NCBI GenBank assembly: GCA_900540895.1
Contig: UQHV01000031.1
Span: 1-8,966 of the forward strand
Direction: 5' to 3'
DNA: 8,966 bases
From: an uncultured Collinsella sp.
GTDB taxonomy: Bacteria > Actinomycetota > Coriobacteriia > Coriobacteriales > Coriobacteriaceae
A program made the position numbers and the translations under genes. Shown one piece after another: positions 6,492 through 8,966 of the stretch. Position 1 is the stretch's first letter; each line of letters opens with the position of its first letter. The notes beneath the pieces are model-generated. The model was not told the origin of the DNA. It made no database searches and saw nothing but the letters and a program-made list of their open reading frames with translations.

Positions 6492-7337
6492 ATGGTCGTA
6501 CCCGAGCTTTCGCTCATGAACATCAACCATCGTTATTACAGCATCGAGACGTTTTTTAAGGCTGCAGGTGAGGCCGGCTATCGCAATATCGAGCTGTGGA
6601 CCGGCTCGATGCACCTGTATGTGGATTGCCATGAGCACGATTCGGTGGATAAGATTCGCGATCTTGCCGCCCAATACGGTATCAAGATCGTGTGCGTGTG
6701 CCCCGAGCAGAACAACCCCAAGCCGTGGAACGTCGCGGTGCGCGGTGAGGCGGGCCAAAAACGCATCCTCTCGTACTTTAAGAATGTGATCGACGTTGCC
6801 GTTGAGTTGGGCGTGCCGCAGATTCTGGTGACGAGTGGTTGGGCCTATCTGGACGAGCCGGCTGAGGACGCCTGGGCCCGCAGCGTTGCCATGCTGCGCT
6901 CGGTGTGCGACTACGCCGATACGCGCGGTATTCGCGTCGCGCTCGAGGCCCTGCAGCCGTCGGAGTCCGTGCTGGTCAATACGGCACAGGATGTCGCGCG
7001 CATCCTCGAGGCGGTCGATCGTCCCAACCTGAAGGCCTGTATCGACTTTGGCGCCATGGAAGTTGCCGGCGACACGATCGACGGCTACTTTGAGGTTTTG
7101 GGCGACAAGATCGTTCACACCCACTTTGTAGATGTGGGCGGCGGCACGACGCATCTTGCCTGGGGCGACGGCGAGCGTGATATGCGTGCCGACCTCGAGG
7201 CACTCATGCGCCACGGCTATACGGGCTATGTCTCGGCCGAGACGTGTGATGGCCGCTACTATCAGGATCCGTCCAAGGCGACGACTCAGGTTATCGAGAT
7301 GTATCGCCGTGTGACAGCGGAGATGGAAGCCGAATAA
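6492..7337 (+). CDS. TIM-barrel sugar isomerase/epimerase, FrlC-like (fructosamine 3-epimerase candidate)
   Basis: A 281-residue cytoplasmic metal-dependent epimerase of the xylose isomerase-like / AP-endonuclease-2 fold. Several stretches correspond to E. coli FrlC, which interconverts psicoselysine and fructoselysine: AGYRNIELWTG (28-38), VCPEQNNPKPWN (69-80), LEALQPSESVLVN (151-163), and YFEVLGDKIVHTHFVD (199-214). The expected metal ligands are present: Glu152, Asp185, His211 and Glu250. The start at 6492 follows AAAGGGGAGGG. Placed after EIID behind a terminator, it would channel isomeric sugar-amines into the deglycase route. Other members of this fold act on inositols or free ketoses (IolE, tagatose/psicose 3-epimerases), so the assignment relies on sequence pattern plus context. 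Confidence 0.85.
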   Translation: MVVPELSLMNINHRYYSIETFFKAAGEAGYRNIELWTGSMHLYVDCHEHDSVDKIRDLAAQYGIKIVCVCPEQNNPKPWNVAVRGEAGQKRILSYFKNVIDVAVELGVPQILVTSGWAYLDEPAEDAWARSVAMLRSVCDYADTRGIRVALEALQPSESVLVNTAQDVARILEAVDRPNLKACIDFGAMEVAGDTIDGYFEVLGDKIVHTHFVDVGGGTTHLAWGDGERDMRADLEALMRHGYTGYVSAETCDGRYYQDPSKATTQVIEMYRRVTAEMEAE

Positions 7338-7349
7338 CCAAACTGCGCG

Positions 7350-7391
7350 GTTGCGCCGGAAACGCTTGGGCGGGTCTGGCGCAACGCTTTT
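7350..7391 (+). terminator. Probable terminator after the epimerase gene
   Basis: GTTGCGCC (7350-7357) pairs with GGCGCAAC (7378-7385) around a 20-base loop that contains a smaller CGC/GCG hairpin (7363-7372). Four T follow at 7388-7391, a weak tail. It is the only terminator-like structure between the epimerase and promoter C. Confidence 0.5.
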
Positions 7392-7455
7392 ATAGCTGGC
7401 GAGTTGTGGGGAACCCGTTGGCAGTAGCGCTCGAAATAGACAACTATTGGCGTTG

Positions 7456-7554
7456 TAATACCACTCGGGCGAGGAAACCGACCGTTCGCCGCAAATCTCC
7501 GTGAGTTTGGATTGGTATTAAATAACAAGCAATCGTATGGCTATAATTGGTATC
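7456..7554 (+). promoter_or_regulatory. Promoter C with operator sites, upstream of deglycase copy 2
   Basis: TATAAT at 7542-7547 overlaps TTGGTATCAGC (from 7547). A matching TTGGTATTAAAT starts at 7512, 35 bases upstream, and ACCGTTCGCCG starts at 7481, a further 31 bases up. An extra site in inverted orientation, TGGTATTA on the minus strand, lies at 7456-7463 and is not seen at promoters A or B. The layout otherwise matches promoters A and B, so all three units should answer to the same regulators. The following leader is short (about 50 bases) and lacks the fold seen before copy 1. Confidence 0.67.
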
Positions 7555-7604
7555 AGCAAGAAGCGCGATGTATAGAATTGCGCACATGTGATGGGAGGAC
7601 ACAC

Positions 7605-8137
7605 ATGAAGGAGACCGAGAAGATCGAGATCATGCACTTCGACCAGGAGGGCTACCTCGAGGACGGCAGGAACGTCTACGAGGCCGGCAAGAAGATGACC
7701 GCCCTGGCCGACCGCGTGCACGAGGAGGGCTACGACGCCGTCTTCCTGATGGGCGTCGGCGGCACCTGGGACGAGTTCATGCAGCTCGAGTACCTCATGA
7801 ACAAGTTCGGCGACCGCGACCTCGAGGTCTACCTGATCCACGCCGCCGAGTGGAACGTCATGGGCCACAAGCGCATGACCGACAGGTCCGTCGTGCTGAC
7901 CGCCTCCGAGTCCGGCACCACCCCCGAGGTGCTCGAGGCCGTCGGCAAGATGAGGGAGATGGGCGTGCGCGTCTTCGCCATGACCAACCCCGAGGGCAAG
8001 ATCGGGCAGGCCGTGGGCGCCGAGAACTGCGTCATGATGGCCTCCGACCACGGCGCCGGCGGCTGCGAGAAGGGCTACTACCTCGCCGACTGCTTCGGCC
8101 TGCGCCTGCTCAACCGCCGCGGCTGCTTCCCCAAGTT
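7605..8137 (+). repeat. 533-bp perfect direct repeat, copy 2
   Basis: Identical to 2456-2988, beginning exactly at the start codon. The first mismatch is at 8138 (T here, C at 2989). Because this half has the same uniform GC-rich codon use as copy 1, while the following half of this gene is less uniform, copy 1 is the likelier donor; this direction is an inference. Confidence 0.97.
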
Positions 8138-8666
8138 TGACCTGTTTATCGAGCAGACCAAGGATATCTGGAAGGACATGCTCGATATCCGCAAGCGCTT
8201 CGAGCCGCGCGCCGAGGAGCTCGCCAAGAAGTACGCCCTGGCCCCCTACACCATGTTCATCGGCTCCGGCGCCCTGTGGGGCGAGACGATCCTGTTCTCG
8301 ATGTGCATCCTCGAGGAGATGCAGTGGAAGCGCACCCGCTGCATCACCTCGGCCGACTTCTTCCACGGCACCCTCGAGCTCGTGGAGCCCGGCGTCCCCG
8401 TGTTCCTGTTCATGGGCGAGGACGAGAACCGCAAGCTCGACGAGCGCGTCCGCGCGTTCCTGACCCGCGGCGTGACCGGCGACACCGACATCAACATCAT
8501 CGACACCGCCGAGTTCGCCATCCCGGGCCTTGACGACGAGTTCCGCGTCATCGTCTCCCCGTGGATTCTGACGGTGCTCGTGACCGACCGCCTGGCTCGC
8601 TACTACGAGACGGTCACCAAGCACAACCTCAAGTATCGTCGCTACTATCACCAGTTCGATTACTAA
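7605..8666 (+). CDS. SIS-domain sugar-amine-6-phosphate deglycase, FrlB/FraB/GfrF type (copy 2)
   Basis: A 353-residue paralogue of the gene at 2456-3517, exactly the same length. Residues 1-178 are identical; residues 179-353 carry 22 substitutions (about 87% identity there, 94% overall). The sugar-phosphate loop SESGTT (101-106), Glu238 and His254 are kept, so it should be active. Several changes lie near the presumed active site (Ile244 to Thr, His246 to Cys, His250 to Ala), which could alter the amine part of the substrate. The start at 7605 follows GGGAGG at 7593-7598; an upstream TTG at 7512 lies inside the operator. Just after the recombination-like boundary, codons ending in T appear (TTT, GAT, ATC mixed), less uniform than copy 1. 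It heads a unit with a second EIIA, separated by a terminator. Confidence 0.88.
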   Translation: MKETEKIEIMHFDQEGYLEDGRNVYEAGKKMTALADRVHEEGYDAVFLMGVGGTWDEFMQLEYLMNKFGDRDLEVYLIHAAEWNVMGHKRMTDRSVVLTASESGTTPEVLEAVGKMREMGVRVFAMTNPEGKIGQAVGAENCVMMASDHGAGGCEKGYYLADCFGLRLLNRRGCFPKFDLFIEQTKDIWKDMLDIRKRFEPRAEELAKKYALAPYTMFIGSGALWGETILFSMCILEEMQWKRTRCITSADFFHGTLELVEPGVPVFLFMGEDENRKLDERVRAFLTRGVTGDTDINIIDTAEFAIPGLDDEFRVIVSPWILTVLVTDRLARYYETVTKHNLKYRRYYHQFDY

Positions 8667-8701
8667 TCGGCGACAAATTAGCTACTGATCAAGAAGCACC
8701 C

Positions 8702-8730
8702 TGCCCGGGCGCATGCGTCCGGGCATTTTT
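8702..8730 (+). terminator. Strong intrinsic terminator between deglycase copy 2 and the second EIIA
   Basis: A 10-pair stem: 8702-8711 pairs with 8716-8725 (including one G-U) around the loop CATG, followed by TTTTT at 8726-8730. No promoter is visible between it and the EIIA start 31 bases later, so it should act as an attenuator that keeps PTS expression below deglycase expression. Copy 1 has no such element before its EIIA. Confidence 0.85.
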
Positions 8731-8760
8731 ATGCCGAAGTTCGCAAGAAAGGGGAATCGA

Positions 8761-8966
8761 ATGAGGCAGTTTATCGTTGCATCCCATGCTCATTTTGCGT
8801 CCGGAATCGTCGAGAGCATTGGGCTACTCTCGGGCGAGCGCGAGAACGTCCATGCGCTGTCTATGTATGTCGACGAAAACGAGGACCTGGTCAAGGAGGC
8901 CGCAGCGATTCTGGACGGCTTTACCGCGGACGATGAGGTCGTCGTTTGCACCGACCTCTTTGGCGG
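8761..8966 (+). CDS. PTS system mannose-family EIIA component, second paralogue (partial, runs off the window)
   Basis: The first 68 codons of a second EIIA. It begins MRQFIVASHAHFASGI, with His9 as the expected phosphorylation site, and reaches the CTDLFGG motif at the window end. GAAAGGGG at 8747-8754 is the ribosome site, 6 bases before the ATG. Compared with the EIIA at 3539, 44 of 69 aligned residues agree (the last from an incomplete codon), so it is a distinct paralogue. Its position after deglycase copy 2 repeats the deglycase-EIIA order of the first unit. A second set of EIIB, EIIC and EIID may follow outside the window, or it may share the first set. Confidence 0.92.
   Translation, partial: MRQFIVASHAHFASGIVESIGLLSGERENVHALSMYVDENEDLVKEAAAILDGFTADDEVVVCTDLFG

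Noticed and set aside
2456..8666. Recent tandem duplication of the whole deglycase-EIIA module
   Set aside because: The EIIA paralogues are only about 64% identical, the promoters and leaders differ outside short motifs, and the 3' halves of the deglycase genes are diverged. Only the 5' halves are identical, which points to local conversion.
1..8966. CRISPR array, tRNA, rRNA, transposase or phage genes
   Set aside because: No regularly spaced repeats, no cloverleaf-like sequence and no recognisable recombinase or phage motifs were seen on either strand.

Overview
The window looks like chromosomal DNA of a gut actinobacterium of the class Coriobacteriia, most likely Collinsella. This rests on high GC, very GC-rich third codon positions in several genes, strong purine-rich ribosome binding sites, and mannose-type PTS genes linked to UTRA regulators. 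The genus is an inference from gene style, not a search result. All genes read on the + strand. No tRNA, rRNA, CRISPR array or transposase was seen.

Layout. (1) 1-57 is a perfect 23-bp inverted repeat. (2) 187-2179 is a compact regulatory block: a small protein of unknown function followed by two overlapping GntR/HutC-type regulators and a terminator. (3) Promoter A (about 2261-2341) and a foldable leader precede a SIS-domain deglycase of the FrlB/FraB type (copy 1), PTS EIIA and PTS EIIB. (4) Promoter B (about 4580-4653) drives PTS EIIC and EIID, then an internal terminator, then a TIM-barrel epimerase resembling fructoselysine 3-epimerase FrlC. (5) Promoter C (about 7456-7554) drives a second SIS deglycase, an internal terminator, and a second EIIA cut by the window end.

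How the genes work together (inference). EIIA-EIIB-EIIC-EIID would import a sugar-amine, probably an Amadori product such as a fructosyl- or glucosyl-amino acid, and phosphorylate it at C6. The SIS protein would split the phosphorylated adduct into a hexose-6-phosphate and the free amine. The FrlC-like enzyme would epimerise alternative sugar-amine isomers into the usable form. The general logic matches the frl (E. coli), fra and gfr (Salmonella) systems. I recall reports that a Collinsella species consumes fructoselysine, which would fit, but I could not verify this here.

Most notable points. The two deglycase genes are identical base for base over their first 533 nt, starting exactly at the ATG, and then drop to about 87% protein identity. 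The EIIA genes that follow them are only about 64% identical, so the SIS identity is best explained by gene conversion (or an assembly artefact) rather than recent duplication of the whole module. The three promoters share a composite architecture: an ACCGTYYRCCG element, then a TTGGTATYAAA-type site about 33 bp downstream, then a second such site about 34 bp further on. With two regulators encoded next door, this suggests a previously uncharacterised local regulon with two input proteins.
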